This document shows, piece after piece, positions 26,174-34,438 of a stretch of 64,000 nt of DNA. Source of the DNA: Faecalibacterium duncaniae. Its GTDB lineage: Bacteria; Bacillota; Clostridia; Oscillospirales; Ruminococcaceae. The notes under the pieces were generated by a model. The model searched no databases, had not been told where the DNA came from, and saw only the letters and a program-made list of their open reading frames with translations. Where the stretch lies: the NCBI RefSeq assembly GCF_010509575.1, contig NZ_CP048437.1, forward strand, positions 2,790,001 through 2,854,000, written 5' to 3'. A program made the position numbers and the translations under genes. The number at the start of each line of letters is the position of its first letter. The stretch's first letter is position 1.

Positions 26174-26794
26174 TTATTTCCGCCGCAGGGTCACCGCATA
26201 GGAGTCCTGTGCCGCGTGGCAGCGCTCCACCAGCTCCTTGGGCTGGGCGCAGACCCCGTGGTCATGCCACGGGTCATTGAACCAGTAGTTTTCCTCATCG
26301 TAGCCCACCAGCAGCAGGCAGTGCTCGTGGCACTTCCAGGCAAAGTCGGTGCCATCGGCCAGCAGCCAGTGGTCCCGCTCCTCGGGCACCGGGGTAAAAT
26401 CCAGCGTTGCCCAGAACACCACTGGCATTCCCTCGTCAATGAACCGGCACAGCTGCGCTGCGGTCTCGCCGCTCACGTCCAGTACCTCGAACCGGTCCGC
26501 CGCGCCCTCGTGCGCCAGCGCACTCTGCAAGGCCTGCACGATGCAGGGGGCATAGCAGCCGTACCCGGTGTGGTCGTGGGGGTCGCCGGGGTAGACGAAC
26601 ATCGGGTCAGGCCCGTAGAGCCTGCCCTCCTGTTCCCAGTAGGGGGCGTGGGGCAGGTCGCGCTCAATGAACACGTCCGGGTCAATGGGGATGCCCACAG
26701 CCTGCAGCAGCATCACGCTGCTGATGCTCTCGCAGCCGTTCACCCAGCGGGCAGTCTGGTCGATATACGGGGCCGAAACGATCTTTTTCATCAA
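26174..26794 (-). CDS. C39-family papain-like peptidase (Peptidase_C39_2)
   Basis: A 206-aa protein with the papain-like C39_2 pattern: an N-terminal VNGCESISSVMLLQAVG with the probable catalytic cysteine, and the later HEHCLLLVGYDEENYWFNDPW with the catalytic histidine followed by Asn-Asp. It has no signal peptide, unlike many C39_2 proteins, so it may be cytoplasmic or exported by another route. The substrate is unknown. Co-directional with cls, 13 bp upstream. Confidence 0.8.
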   Translation of the reverse strand: MMKKIVSAPYIDQTARWVNGCESISSVMLLQAVGIPIDPDVFIERDLPHAPYWEQEGRLYGPDPMFVYPGDPHDHTGYGCYAPCIVQALQSALAHEGAADRFEVLDVSGETAAQLCRFIDEGMPVVFWATLDFTPVPEERDHWLLADGTDFAWKCHEHCLLLVGYDEENYWFNDPWHDHGVCAQPKELVERCHAAQDSYAVTLRRK

Positions 26795-26936
26795 TTTTCC
26801 TCTTACTCTGTCAAAAACAGTGGATTTGTGATATCATAAGCAGTGAGAAACAGGGGTGTTCCCCAACAATATACCTATTATAGCTTATTCTGACCGGTTT
26901 TTCTACCGGAATCGGCAGGCGGGAGGATTTTGGGAC

Positions 26937-27566
26937 ATGAACAATCTGATCATCGGCATCGCAGGCGGCTCGGGCAGCGGCAAGACCACGCTGGCTTACC
27001 GGCTCAAGGAGCGGTTCGGGGAGGACGAGGTGCGTCTGATCTCCCACGACAGCTACTACAAGCGCCACGATGAACTGCCTTTTGCAGAGCGCTGCAAGCT
27101 GAACTATGACCACCCGGACGCGTTCGACAACGACCTGCTCATCCAGCACCTGAAGGAGCTGAAAGCGGGCCGCGCCATCGACTGCCCCGTGTACGATTAC
27201 GCCAACCACAACCGCAGCAGCGAGGTGCAGCACATTGAGCCTGCCCCCGTCCTCATCGTGGAGGGCATTCTGCCCCTGGCTGAGCCGGAGCTGTGCAGCC
27301 TGTTCGATTACAAGATCTACGTGGACACCGACGCGGACGAGCGGATCCTCCGCCGCATCCTGCGGGATGTCAAGGAGCGGGGCCGCTCTCTGGACAGCGT
27401 CATCGCCCAGTACCGCGCCACCGTCAAGCCCATGCACGAGGCTTTTGTGGAGCCCAGCAAGCGCAACGCCGATATCATCATCCCCAATGGCGGTGAAAAC
27501 GGCCCCGCCATCGAGATGCTGGCCCACCATATCCGCAGCCTGATCCAAAAGGCAAATCTGCGCTGA
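26937..27566 (+). CDS. udk: Uridine kinase family protein
   Basis: Phosphorylates uridine or cytidine for pyrimidine salvage. The 209-aa product has the P-loop GIAGGSGSGKTTLAYRL at residues 6-22, SHDSYYK and YDHPDAFDNDLL around the substrate site, and RRILRDVKERGRSLDSVIAQY for the lid. Start chosen at 26937 because GGGAGG lies upstream. It is divergent from the C39-like gene. Confidence 0.92.
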   Translation: MNNLIIGIAGGSGSGKTTLAYRLKERFGEDEVRLISHDSYYKRHDELPFAERCKLNYDHPDAFDNDLLIQHLKELKAGRAIDCPVYDYANHNRSSEVQHIEPAPVLIVEGILPLAEPELCSLFDYKIYVDTDADERILRRILRDVKERGRSLDSVIAQYRATVKPMHEAFVEPSKRNADIIIPNGGENGPAIEMLAHHIRSLIQKANLR

Positions 27567-27593
27567 ACTTTCACCGCAGTTCCGTATGATACC

Positions 27594-27632
27594 AAAAAAG
27601 GGGTGGTTCCCGACCGGGAACCACCCCTTTTT
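27594..27632. terminator. Bidirectional terminator between udk and iscU
   Basis: AAAAAGGGGTGGTTCCC and GGGAACCACCCCTTTTT form a perfect long stem with GACC in the loop. It serves both convergent genes. Confidence 0.93.
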
Positions 27633-27651
27633 ATGATTCTGCGGATCCTGC

Positions 27652-28101
27652 TCAGACCTTGCAGCTCTCACCGCTGCAATGGTCACAGTCTTCTTCCAGC
27701 TTGCCCACAATGGGTTCCGGATCGATGCCCTGACGGCGGTAGTAGTCAGACAGGGCAGCCTTCACGGCCTGCTCTGCCAGAACGGAGCAGTGCACCTTGA
27801 TGGGGGGCAGACCTTCCAGAGCTTCCACAACGGCCTTGTTGGTCAGCTTCAGGGCCTCGTCAATGGTCTTGCCCTTGATGAGGTCGGTGGCCATGCTGCT
27901 GGTGGCAATGGCGGCACCGCAGCCAAAGGTCAGGAACTTGACATCAACGATCACGTTGTTCTCGATCTTCAGGTACATGCGCATGATATCGCCGCACTTG
28001 GGGTTACCCACTTCACCCACGCCGTTTGCATCGGGGATCTCACCCACGTTGTGCGGGTTTGCGAAATGCTCCATGACCTTTGCGCTATACATACTTGCCA
28101 T
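27652..28101 (-). CDS. iscU: Fe-S cluster assembly scaffold IscU/NifU N-terminal type
   Basis: Cytoplasmic scaffold that builds Fe-S clusters with sulfur from NifS/IscS. The 149-aa protein has the three conserved cysteines: GNPKCGD, TFGCGAAIA and HCSVLAEQA, with the aspartate of CGD also conserved. A C-terminal tail ends CDHCSGESCKV and adds three more cysteines that may bind a metal. It lies two bases after the nifS-type gene, clearly the same operon. Confidence 0.94.
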   Translation of the reverse strand: MASMYSAKVMEHFANPHNVGEIPDANGVGEVGNPKCGDIMRMYLKIENNVIVDVKFLTFGCGAAIATSSMATDLIKGKTIDEALKLTNKAVVEALEGLPPIKVHCSVLAEQAVKAALSDYYRRQGIDPEPIVGKLEEDCDHCSGESCKV

Positions 28102-28102
28102 C

Positions 28103-29320
28103 TTAGTTTTCTCCCTTCAGGCTGAAATGACGGGCGGTGTTCTGGCCCTGCAGCCACATACAACTCATAGCACGGCGGCGGGGAATGACCTCCTCCAGCA
28201 CGTCGCACAGATATTTTGCTTCCTCCATGGTATTCTGCGGGCCAAAGGTGAACCGCATGGAACCGTGGCCGATCTCCTCCGGCACGCCGATGCTCAGCAG
28301 AACATGGCTGGGGTCCAGGCTGTCGGAGTTGCAGGCAGAGCCGGTGGATGCGCAGATGTTGTGCATATCCAGATCCAGCAGGATGGTCTCGCCCTCCAGG
28401 CCGGGGAAGCTGATGTTCGCATTGCCAGGCAGGCGGTGCTCCAGGCCGCCGTTCAGGCGGGCCTCCGGGATGTTCTTGAGCACGCGGTCAATGACGTAAT
28501 CACGCAGCTCTTTCTCGTGGGCCATCCGCTCGTCCAGGTGGGCGACGGCCATCTCCAGTGCCTTGCCCATACCGGCGATACCGGCCACGTTCTCGGTGCC
28601 GGCGCGGTGGCGGGCCTCCTGGCTGCCGCCGTCGATCAGGTTCTGGGGCCAGATGCCCTTGCGGCAGTACAGTGCGCCCATGCCCTTGGGGCCATTGAAC
28701 TTGTGGGCGCTCATGGACAGCATATCCACGCCCAGCTCCTTGACATCCACGGGAATGGTGCCAACGGCCTGCACCGCATCGGTGTGCATCCACACGCCGT
28801 GCTTGTGGGCGATCTCTGTAATTTCCTTGATGGGCTGGATGGTGCCGATCTCGTTGTTGGCCATCATAATGCTGACCAGCGCGGTATCGGGACGGATGGC
28901 CGCCTCCACATCCTCCGGGCGGATATAACCTTCCGGGGTGGGCTTGATATAAGTGACCTCAAAGCCCATGCGCTCCAGAGCCGCCATGCTGTGCATGATG
29001 GCGTGGTGCTCAAAGGCGCTGGTGATGAGGTGCTTCTTGTTCTGGCGGGCCTTGGTGAAGGCAGTGCCCTTCACGGCCCAGTTGTCGGCCTCAGAGCCGC
29101 AGCCGGTGAAGAAGATCTCTGCCGGGGAAGCATTGATGGCCTTTGCCACCTGGGCGCGGCCGGTGTCCACAAATTCTTTGGCCTCATAGCCAACGCTGTA
29201 ATGGCTGCTGGGGTTGCCGCAGGCACCGCTCAGGGCCTGGGTCATCACTGCCAGCACCTCCGGGGCACAGGCAGTCGTGGCGGCATTGTCGAGATAAACC
29301 ACTTTCTCCATAGTTTCCAT
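28103..29320 (-). CDS. nifS: Cysteine desulfurase, NifS/IscS type
   Basis: PLP enzyme that takes sulfur from cysteine for Fe-S clusters. The 405-aa product has VVYLDNAATTACAPEV, the PLP-lysine motif MSAHKFNGPKGMGALY, EARHRAGTENVAG, and the active-site loop STGSACNSDSLDPS with the catalytic cysteine. Start 29320 (METMEKVVYLD) has AAAGGA 9 nt upstream. The C-terminal 25 residues (CMWLQGQNTARHFSLKGEN) are extra relative to family norms. Operon with iscU; no rnfR/isc regulator directly upstream, but an Rrf2 gene lies 1.2 kb away. Confidence 0.94.
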   Translation of the reverse strand: METMEKVVYLDNAATTACAPEVLAVMTQALSGACGNPSSHYSVGYEAKEFVDTGRAQVAKAINASPAEIFFTGCGSEADNWAVKGTAFTKARQNKKHLITSAFEHHAIMHSMAALERMGFEVTYIKPTPEGYIRPEDVEAAIRPDTALVSIMMANNEIGTIQPIKEITEIAHKHGVWMHTDAVQAVGTIPVDVKELGVDMLSMSAHKFNGPKGMGALYCRKGIWPQNLIDGGSQEARHRAGTENVAGIAGMGKALEMAVAHLDERMAHEKELRDYVIDRVLKNIPEARLNGGLEHRLPGNANISFPGLEGETILLDLDMHNICASTGSACNSDSLDPSHVLLSIGVPEEIGHGSMRFTFGPQNTMEEAKYLCDVLEEVIPRRRAMSCMWLQGQNTARHFSLKGEN

Positions 29321-29399
29321 GGGATTGATCCTTTCTGGCAAACGACAAATCGTTTTTGCATTTCCGGACCGAACGTCCGGGCCTATGATACCTTTTAAC

Positions 29400-29435
29400 G
29401 GGAATGTTATACCATATCATTCCCTAGCATGTCAA
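29400..29435 (-). promoter_or_regulatory. Promoter and candidate operator of nifS-iscU
   Basis: On the minus strand TTGACA (29430-29435), 18-bp spacer, TATAAC (29406-29411). GGGAATG (29400-29406) and CATTCCC (29418-29424) are perfect inverted arms, 11 bp apart, overlapping the -10 and spacer, as a repressor site would. A second hairpin, CCGGAC/GTCCGG, lies downstream in the leader (29364-29380). Confidence 0.65.
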
Positions 29436-29479
29436 TAGGAATACTGGAAATTCATCAATCCGTAACAATCCGGGCAGAT

Positions 29480-29911
29480 TCAGCGGCCTTTTCCGGCCAG
29501 CTTTCCCAGAACCACCTTCCATTTGGGGTAGCCCCAGCGCCGATCTTCGGCAAAATCATCGGCCAGCTTCCAGGGGAAGGTGCTGCCATCGAAGTACAGA
29601 TTGCCCGCTTCGTCCACCCGGTCCAGCTTTTTGGGCAGGTACTCCTCATCATAATAGCTCTTGCGCTTATCCGGCAGGGCCCAGTGCAGGGTGCCGTCGG
29701 CATCCATGCCGGAAGCCCACACGCCGAACACAAAGGTCGCCGCCTCGCCGTAGCAGTGCTGCTCAAAGCGGATGGCACCATCATAATAGAATTTGATGAC
29801 CTCCAGCGTACCGGATTCCTTTTTGCCGTCCCGGCCCAGCGTGGGGCGGTAGTCCTGCTGATACCGGCAGCCGCAATGGGCTCCGGCAAACTTTTTCGAG
29901 TCGAACGCCAT
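29480..29911 (-). CDS. Conserved-looking hypothetical protein, 143 aa
   Basis: Not recognised. A soluble acidic/aromatic protein with no signal peptide or membrane segment. N-terminal region has one cysteine pair (GAHCGCRYQQDY), then FYYDGAIRFEQHCYGEA and a W-rich C-terminal half (STFPWKLADDFAEDRRWGYPKWK). ATG 29911 follows AAAGGA by 9 nt. It lies between the nifS promoter and a rhodanese gene, separated from the latter by a dispersed repeat. Confidence 0.7.
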   Translation of the reverse strand: MAFDSKKFAGAHCGCRYQQDYRPTLGRDGKKESGTLEVIKFYYDGAIRFEQHCYGEAATFVFGVWASGMDADGTLHWALPDKRKSYYDEEYLPKKLDRVDEAGNLYFDGSTFPWKLADDFAEDRRWGYPKWKVVLGKLAGKGR

Positions 29912-29938
29912 AAGTGCACATCCTTTCTTTTGCACAAA

Positions 29939-30050
29939 ACTCCCTCCGTCATCGCTGTGCGATGCCGCCTCCCTCTAGGAGGGAGGCTTACCGCACGGAC
30001 AGGCCCCATCTCAGAGGGGGCTGTCTGCGAAGCAGACTGGGGGAGCTTCC
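29939..30050. repeat. Dispersed palindromic repeat, copy 5 (variant)
   Basis: Related modules: CTCCCTCCGTCATCGCTGTG, GCCTCCCTCTAGGAGGGAGGC, then a second arm AGGCCCCATCTCAGAGGGGGC and GTCTGCGAAGCAGACTGGGGGAG. Same two-hairpin logic as copies 2 and 3 with diverged sequence. Confidence 0.65.
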
Positions 30051-30051
30051 T

Positions 30052-30375
30052 TTAAAAATGCCCCTCAAAATCGCCCTCGATCTCATACGGCCAGCTCAGG
30101 ATGCCGCCGAGATCACGCAGGCCGGTGTAGCCCTGCGCTTCCAGCTTCTGTGCGGCATCGGCACTGCGGCGGCCGGTGCGGCAGTAGATCAGCCACTGGG
30201 CATTTTTGTCCGGCATGACCTCCTCCGCGCGGGTCAGCACGTCACCCAGGGGCAGCAGCTTTGCGCCGGGGATATGCCCCACGGCAAATTCGTCCGGCTC
30301 CCGGACATCCACGGCCTGCGCCTTGCCTGCATCCAGCAGGCGGATGGCTTCGGCCGGAGTGATCTTCTCTACCAT
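30052..30375 (-). CDS. Rhodanese-domain protein
   Basis: A 107-aa single-domain rhodanese, thought to shuttle sulfur as a persulfide. Signature: AVDVREPDEFAVGHIPGA and the active-site loop IYCRTGRRSADAA with catalytic cysteine at about residue 65. No signal peptide. It may supply sulfur near the nifS/iscU genes, which is inference. Its last codons adjoin a dispersed repeat. Confidence 0.88.
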   Translation of the reverse strand: MVEKITPAEAIRLLDAGKAQAVDVREPDEFAVGHIPGAKLLPLGDVLTRAEEVMPDKNAQWLIYCRTGRRSADAAQKLEAQGYTGLRDLGGILSWPYEIEGDFEGHF

Positions 30376-30460
30376 TGTCTCATCTCCAAGTTCCGATATT
30401 TTCTCTATTATATGATAACAGACGTTTTTTGTTTCGGCAAGAGAAACCGGCGTTTTCGCT

Positions 30461-30488
30461 TTGCAAAACCTGCACCGCGTGGTATACT
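30461..30488 (+). promoter_or_regulatory. Promoter of the Rrf2 gene
   Basis: TTGCAA (30461-30466), 16-bp spacer, TATACT (30483-30488), 27 bp ahead of the ATG. Confidence 0.6.
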
Positions 30489-30514
30489 AAGGGGAGAAAC
30501 AAGGAGAGTAGACC

Positions 30515-30964
30515 ATGAAATTTTCCACAAAGAGCCGCTACGCCCTGCGGCTGATGGCCGAGCTGGCCCGCTACGCACCGGGCACCACCGTCTCCCTGAA
30601 AGAGATCAGCGAGCGGCAGAACCTGAGCCTGAAATATCTGGAACAGATCGTCACCCCGCTGGCCCGGGTGGGGCTTGTGAAAAGCGAGCGCGGCAGCCAG
30701 GGCGGCTACCGGCTGACCAAGGCCCCCGCCGACTACACCGCCGGTGAGATCCTGCGCGCCATTGAGGGCAGCGTGGCCCCCATCCCCTGTCTTGGCAGCG
30801 AGACCAACGAGTGCCCCATGTCCGAGCAGTGCTTCACCCTGCCGTTCTGGGCCGGGCTGGACGAGGTCATCAACCAGTACATCGACAGCGTCACTCTGGA
30901 GCAGCTGGCCCAGAGCCTGCCCGCCGCCAAGGACGGCTGCTGCGGCTGCAACACCAAGACCTGA
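30515..30964 (+). CDS. Rrf2/IscR-family transcriptional regulator
   Basis: A 149-aa winged-helix regulator. DNA-binding N-terminus MKFSTKSRYALRLMAELARY and the recognition region SLKYLEQIVTPLARVGLVKSERGSQGGY fit Rrf2. Three cysteines that could hold an Fe-S cluster follow (PCLGSETNECPMSEQCF), as in IscR. A Cys-rich C-terminus (GCCGCNTKT) is unusual. Target unknown; the nifS operator at 29.4 kb is a natural candidate. Confidence 0.88.
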   Translation: MKFSTKSRYALRLMAELARYAPGTTVSLKEISERQNLSLKYLEQIVTPLARVGLVKSERGSQGGYRLTKAPADYTAGEILRAIEGSVAPIPCLGSETNECPMSEQCFTLPFWAGLDEVINQYIDSVTLEQLAQSLPAAKDGCCGCNTKT

Positions 30965-30974
30965 AAATTTATGC

Positions 30975-31003
30975 TTGACATTTTGCGCCGAATCTTATAT
31001 AAT
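30975..31003 (+). promoter_or_regulatory. Promoter of tRNA-Trp
   Basis: TTGACA (30975-30980), 17-bp spacer, TATAAT (30998-31003): a perfect consensus promoter 33 bp ahead of the tRNA. Confidence 0.9.
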
Positions 31004-31035
31004 AAGCAGGCATTCAGCGAATGCAGCATAGATTT

Positions 31036-31111
31036 AGGGGTATAGCTCAGTTGGTAGAGCAGCGGTCTCCAAAACCGCGTGCCGTGAGTTCGAGACTTAC
31101 TACCCCTGCCA
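31036..31111 (+). tRNA. tRNA-Trp (anticodon CCA)
   Basis: 76 nt with encoded CCA. Acceptor AGGGGTA pairs with TACCCCT, D-arm TAGCTCAGTTGGTAGAGCA, anticodon loop CTCCAAA (CCA), T-loop TTCGAGA. Preceded by a perfect promoter. Confidence 0.97.
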
Positions 31112-31160
31112 CAAACCTCCGGAGCAGCCGTTCCGGAGGTTTTGTTTTTGCGCAAACATA

Positions 31161-31280
31161 CTCCCCCAGTCATCGCTGCGCGATGCCAGCCCCCTCTGGG
31201 ATGGGGCCTTTGTGCCCCTGCAAAGAGGCTCCCTCATGGAAGGAGCTGGCTGCGAATGCAGTGAGCAGACTGAGGAAGTC
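31161..31280. repeat. Dispersed palindromic repeat, copy 6 (variant)
   Basis: CTCCCCCAGTCATCGCTGCG, GCCAGCCCCCTCTGGGATGGGGCC, and GGCTCCCTCATGGAAGGAGCTGGCTGCGAATGCAGTGAGCAGACTGAGG. Same module order as copy 5, in the gap between tRNA-Trp and the tRNA-Asp promoter. Confidence 0.65.
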
Positions 31281-31321
31281 CGCCTTTTTCATCTTTTTTG
31301 CGGCTTTTTTGTTTTTTCCGC

Positions 31322-31350
31322 TTGACAAGCCGCCCATCTTCCGGTATAAT
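31322..31350 (+). promoter_or_regulatory. Promoter of tRNA-Asp/tRNA-Thr
   Basis: TTGACA (31322-31327), 17-bp spacer, TATAAT (31345-31350). Perfect consensus, 46 bp ahead of tRNA-Asp. Confidence 0.9.
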
Positions 31351-31395
31351 AAGGCACGTTCCGGCGGTAAACGCCGCACGAACTTGAGCGATCAT

Positions 31396-31472
31396 GGCCC
31401 GGTAGCTCAGTTGGTTAGAGCACCAGCCTGTCACGCTGGGGGTCGTCGGTTCGAGCCCGATCCGGGTCGCCA
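31396..31472 (+). tRNA. tRNA-Asp (anticodon GTC)
   Basis: 77 nt with encoded CCA. Acceptor GGCCCGG with CCGGGTC (one G-U), anticodon loop CTGTCAC (GTC), T-loop TTCGAGC. Only 3 bp before tRNA-Thr, so they share a transcript. Confidence 0.97.
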
Positions 31473-31475
31473 TTT

Positions 31476-31551
<76 letters not shown>

Positions 31552-31556
31552 TTGAA

Positions 31557-31593
31557 AAACCACTTGAAGTCTTAGAGCTTCAGGTGGTTTTTT
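31557..31593 (+). terminator. Terminator of the tRNA-Asp/Thr transcript
   Basis: AAACCACTTGAAG (31557-31569) pairs with CTTCAGGTGGTTT (31578-31590), one wobble, followed by TTT. Confidence 0.85.
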
Positions 31594-31790
31594 GTTTGCC
31601 ATTTTCCCGGTTTCTCCGGCCGGGAAGCCCTCCCTTTCCAGCGAAATGCCCAAAATTGGGCCTGATTTTTCCACATTCCGGCAATTGAACTTTTGGATGG
31701 TTTGCAGTACACTTTGTGTAAGAGAGTTGGTTATTTTTGTGTCAAACATCCACAGACCAGAGAGTTTTGATTGAATCGGAGGTATTTCCT

Positions 31791-33008
31791 ATGGCTCGTT
31801 TTACTCTTCCCCGCGATCTGTACCACGGCAAGGGTGCTCTGGAAGCCCTGAAGTCCTTTACCGGCAAAAAGGCCATGATCTGTGTCGGCGGCGGCTCCAT
31901 GAAGCGGTTCGGCTTCCTTGACCGCGCTGTTGGCTACCTGAAGGAAGCCGGCATGGAAGTGGAGCTGTTTGAGGGCATCGAGCCCGATCCCTCTGTTGAG
32001 ACCGTCATGCGCGGCGCAGAGGCCATGCTGAAGTTTGAGCCCGACTGGATCATTGCCATGGGCGGCGGCTCCCCCATTGATGCCGCAAAGGCCATGTGGA
32101 TCAAGTACGAGTACCCTGAGATCACCTTTGAGGAGATGTGCAAGGTGTTCGGCATTCCGCCGCTCCGCCGCAAGGCCCACTTCTGCGCCATCTCTTCCAC
32201 CTCCGGCACCGCCACTGAGGTGACCGCCTTCTCCATCATCACCGATTATCAGAAGGGCATCAAGTACCCCATCGCTGACTTTGAGATCACCCCCGATGTC
32301 GCCATCGTCGATCCTGATCTGGCCGAGACCATGCCCAAGAAGCTGGTTGCCCACACCGGTATGGATGCAATGACCCACGCCATCGAGGCTTATGTTTCCA
32401 CCGCCCACTGCGACTACACCGACCCGCTGGCCATCTTCGCCATCCGGATGATCCAGGGCGATCTGGTGGACAGCTACAACGGCGATATGTCCAAGCGTGA
32501 TTCCATGCACAACGCACAGTGCCTGGCCGGTATGGCATTCTCCAATGCTCTGCTGGGCATCGTCCACTCCATGGCACACAAGACCGGTGCTGCCTTTGCC
32601 GACTACGGCGCACACATCATCCACGGTGCTGCCAACGCCATGTATCTGCCCAAGGTCATCGCCTTCAACGCCAAGGACCCCGAGGCCAAGAAGCGCTATG
32701 GTGTCATCGCTGACGAGATGAAGCTGGGCGGTTCCAACGACGACGAGAAGGTCAAGCTGCTCATCAAGTACCTGCGCGGCATGAACGATGCGCTGAACAT
32801 CCCCCACTGCATCAAGAACTACGGCCCCGATTCCTACCCCACCGAGCAGGGCTTTGTTCCCGAGGAAGTGTTCCTGGAGCGCCTGCCCGAGATTGCAAAG
32901 AACGCCATCGGCGATGCCTGCACCGGCTCCAATCCCCGCCAGCCCAGCCAGGAGGAGATGGAGAAGCTGCTCAAGTGCTGCTACTACGACACTGAGGTAG
33001 ACTTCTGA
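31791..33008 (+). CDS. Iron-containing alcohol dehydrogenase
   Basis: A 405-aa group III NAD(P)-dependent alcohol (or butanol/1,3-propanediol-type) dehydrogenase. The nucleotide-binding GGGSPIDAAKAMW at about residue 90 and the metal-site segments HTGMDAMTHAIEAYVS and GIVHSMAHKTGAAFADYGAHIIHG provide the usual Asp/His ligands. Fermentative regeneration of NAD(P)+ is the likely role. Start at 31791 has CGGAGG upstream. Monocistronic between two identical tRNA-Thr genes. Confidence 0.92.
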   Translation: MARFTLPRDLYHGKGALEALKSFTGKKAMICVGGGSMKRFGFLDRAVGYLKEAGMEVELFEGIEPDPSVETVMRGAEAMLKFEPDWIIAMGGGSPIDAAKAMWIKYEYPEITFEEMCKVFGIPPLRRKAHFCAISSTSGTATEVTAFSIITDYQKGIKYPIADFEITPDVAIVDPDLAETMPKKLVAHTGMDAMTHAIEAYVSTAHCDYTDPLAIFAIRMIQGDLVDSYNGDMSKRDSMHNAQCLAGMAFSNALLGIVHSMAHKTGAAFADYGAHIIHGAANAMYLPKVIAFNAKDPEAKKRYGVIADEMKLGGSNDDEKVKLLIKYLRGMNDALNIPHCIKNYGPDSYPTEQGFVPEEVFLERLPEIAKNAIGDACTGSNPRQPSQEEMEKLLKCCYYDTEVDF

Positions 33009-33051
33009 TTTAAACCGACATTTTACAGACACTTTTACCTCTTTCCCATAA

Positions 33052-33092
33052 CAACAAAGCCGCAAGCCCTCAACAGGCCTGCGGCTTTGTTG
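33052..33092. terminator. Terminator of the alcohol dehydrogenase gene
   Basis: CAACAAAGCCGCAAGCC (33052-33068) pairs with GGCCTGCGGCTTTGTTG (33076-33092), one mismatch; T-rich on both sides. Confidence 0.87.
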
Positions 33093-33102
33093 TTTGATGG
33101 GC

Positions 33103-33155
33103 CTCTCAGGCGCTCCGCGCCAGCTCCCCTGACTGGGGCTGCCAGGCTCGCGCCG
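33103..33155. repeat. Dispersed palindromic repeat, copy 7 (module B)
   Basis: GCCTCTCAGGCGCTCCGC, GCCAGCTCCCCTGACTGGGGCTGCC. Same left arm as copy 4, with a degraded right arm. Confidence 0.65.
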
Positions 33156-33181
33156 CTGCAGACGGCAGAGCGATGGATGCA

Positions 33182-33217
33182 AAAAACCGCCCTGACGGTT
33201 TCCCATCAAGGCGGTTT
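33182..33217 (-). terminator. Terminator of inverted tRNA-Thr
   Basis: AAACCGCCCTGACGG and the facing CATCAAGGCGGTTT form a stem with a mismatch; on the minus strand TTTTTT follows. It lies just after the tRNA 3' end. Confidence 0.8.
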
Positions 33218-33221
33218 GAGC

Positions 33222-33297
<76 letters not shown>

Positions 33298-33314
33298 ACA
33301 ATCACAGCTCAATT

Positions 33315-33343
33315 ATTTTACCACAAGAAAGACTGCTTTGCAA
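33315..33343 (-). promoter_or_regulatory. Promoter of inverted tRNA-Thr
   Basis: Minus strand TTGCAA (33338-33343), 17-bp spacer, TAAAAT (33315-33320). Confidence 0.75.
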
Positions 33344-33387
33344 GTGTTTTTTGCAAAAAATCCGATTTTTCTGTTCCAAAGCAAAAA

Positions 33388-33413
33388 AGCCCAGAGCGAT
33401 ACCGCTCCAGGCT
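33388..33413 (-). terminator. Terminator downstream of the patatin-like gene
   Basis: AGCCCAGAGCG (33388-33398) with CGCTCCAGGCT (33403-33413), one mismatch; TTTTTT follows on the minus strand. Confidence 0.75.
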
Positions 33414-33500
33414 CCTTTGTCTGTATGTACATATCATATTATAATGTCCGGGGCGGATATTATGTCCGGGGTGGATATTGTCATAGGAAGTGAACGGGTT

Positions 33501-34376
33501 TCATCTCCAGGTGCCCACCGATTCATCTTGTTTGGTGTTTTGCATCCACCGCACCAGCGCTTCGGCGTCCTGTTTGCCTTTGGCGTACATTTTTTCAAGG
33601 CCGGCGCGGTTCTTGGTCAGGGTGGACATTCCCTCGGTGCTGTCCGGGGCGATGATGCAGACAAGGCCCTGCCGCTCCAGCTCCCGCGCCCGCTGGACAG
33701 CCGTGTTGTACCGCCATGCCCGGCGGCGCAGCCCCTCGGCTGCAGCGGGGTAATGCGACTGCAGCAGGTGTGCCAGATGCTCGTCCAGGGCATCACTCCT
33801 CACCAGCCCCATGGGCTTGGTCAGGATGAGAGCCACCCGGTCGCAGCCGTGGGCAAAGGCCCATTCCAGCGGGACGGGGTCGGCCAGGCCGCCATCAAAA
33901 TAAGGCACGCCGTCGATGATGCAGGGCTGGTCGATGACCGGGATGCAGCAGGATGCCATGAGGATGCGGTAGTCGTCCGGGTGGAGGTCTGCCTTGGTGA
34001 AATACTGCGCCTCGCCGTTCTGTGCATTGGCGGCCACCACGCAGAGCTCTGCCGGGCTGCGGGCAAGCGCCGCGTAATCCAGCGGATTCTCGCCGCCTGC
34101 ATTGCTGAGGGTGCCGTAGACATAGCCCAGATCGAGATAGGAGTGCTTGCGGATGAGGTTGTGCACGCTCATGTACTCCCTGCGGAAGGAGTATTCATCG
34201 TAAAAGGGCTTGTTCCGCCCATGCTGGCCTGCCAGATAGGACGTCATATTGGCGCTGCCCGCCGAAACGCCGATGCAGAGATCGAAGCGGAGGTCCTCCT
34301 CCAGGCAGCGGTCCAGCACGCCAGCGCCGTAAATGCCCCGCAGGCCGCCACCCACATCGATGACACCGTATTTCAT
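33501..34376 (-). CDS. Patatin-like phospholipase family protein
   Basis: A 291-aa soluble lipid acyl hydrolase of the bacterial patatin group. Oxyanion motif DVGGGLRGIYGAGVLD at the N-terminus, nucleophile elbow GVSAGS (about residue 36) and the catalytic DGGLADP (about 164) are all present. No signal peptide. Start 34376 has GATGGAGG upstream; the frame extends further but lacks an SD. Last conserved chromosomal gene before the mobile element, whose recombinase lies 62 bp upstream. Confidence 0.87.
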   Translation of the reverse strand: MKYGVIDVGGGLRGIYGAGVLDRCLEEDLRFDLCIGVSAGSANMTSYLAGQHGRNKPFYDEYSFRREYMSVHNLIRKHSYLDLGYVYGTLSNAGGENPLDYAALARSPAELCVVAANAQNGEAQYFTKADLHPDDYRILMASCCIPVIDQPCIIDGVPYFDGGLADPVPLEWAFAHGCDRVALILTKPMGLVRSDALDEHLAHLLQSHYPAAAEGLRRRAWRYNTAVQRARELERQGLVCIIAPDSTEGMSTLTKNRAGLEKMYAKGKQDAEALVRWMQNTKQDESVGTWR

Positions 34377-34438
34377 GGTCTGTTCCTCCATCGTTTCATT
34401 CCATTTCCCTCCCAGTATAACGGGACGGCGGGAAATAC

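Noticed and set aside
24596..26839. 747-aa plus-strand frame opposite cls and the C39 gene
   Set aside because: Antisense of two recognised genes; GC-rich codon structure creates long shadow frames.
27797..29398. 533-aa plus-strand frame opposite iscU/nifS
   Set aside because: Antisense shadow; NifS motifs on the other strand are unequivocal.
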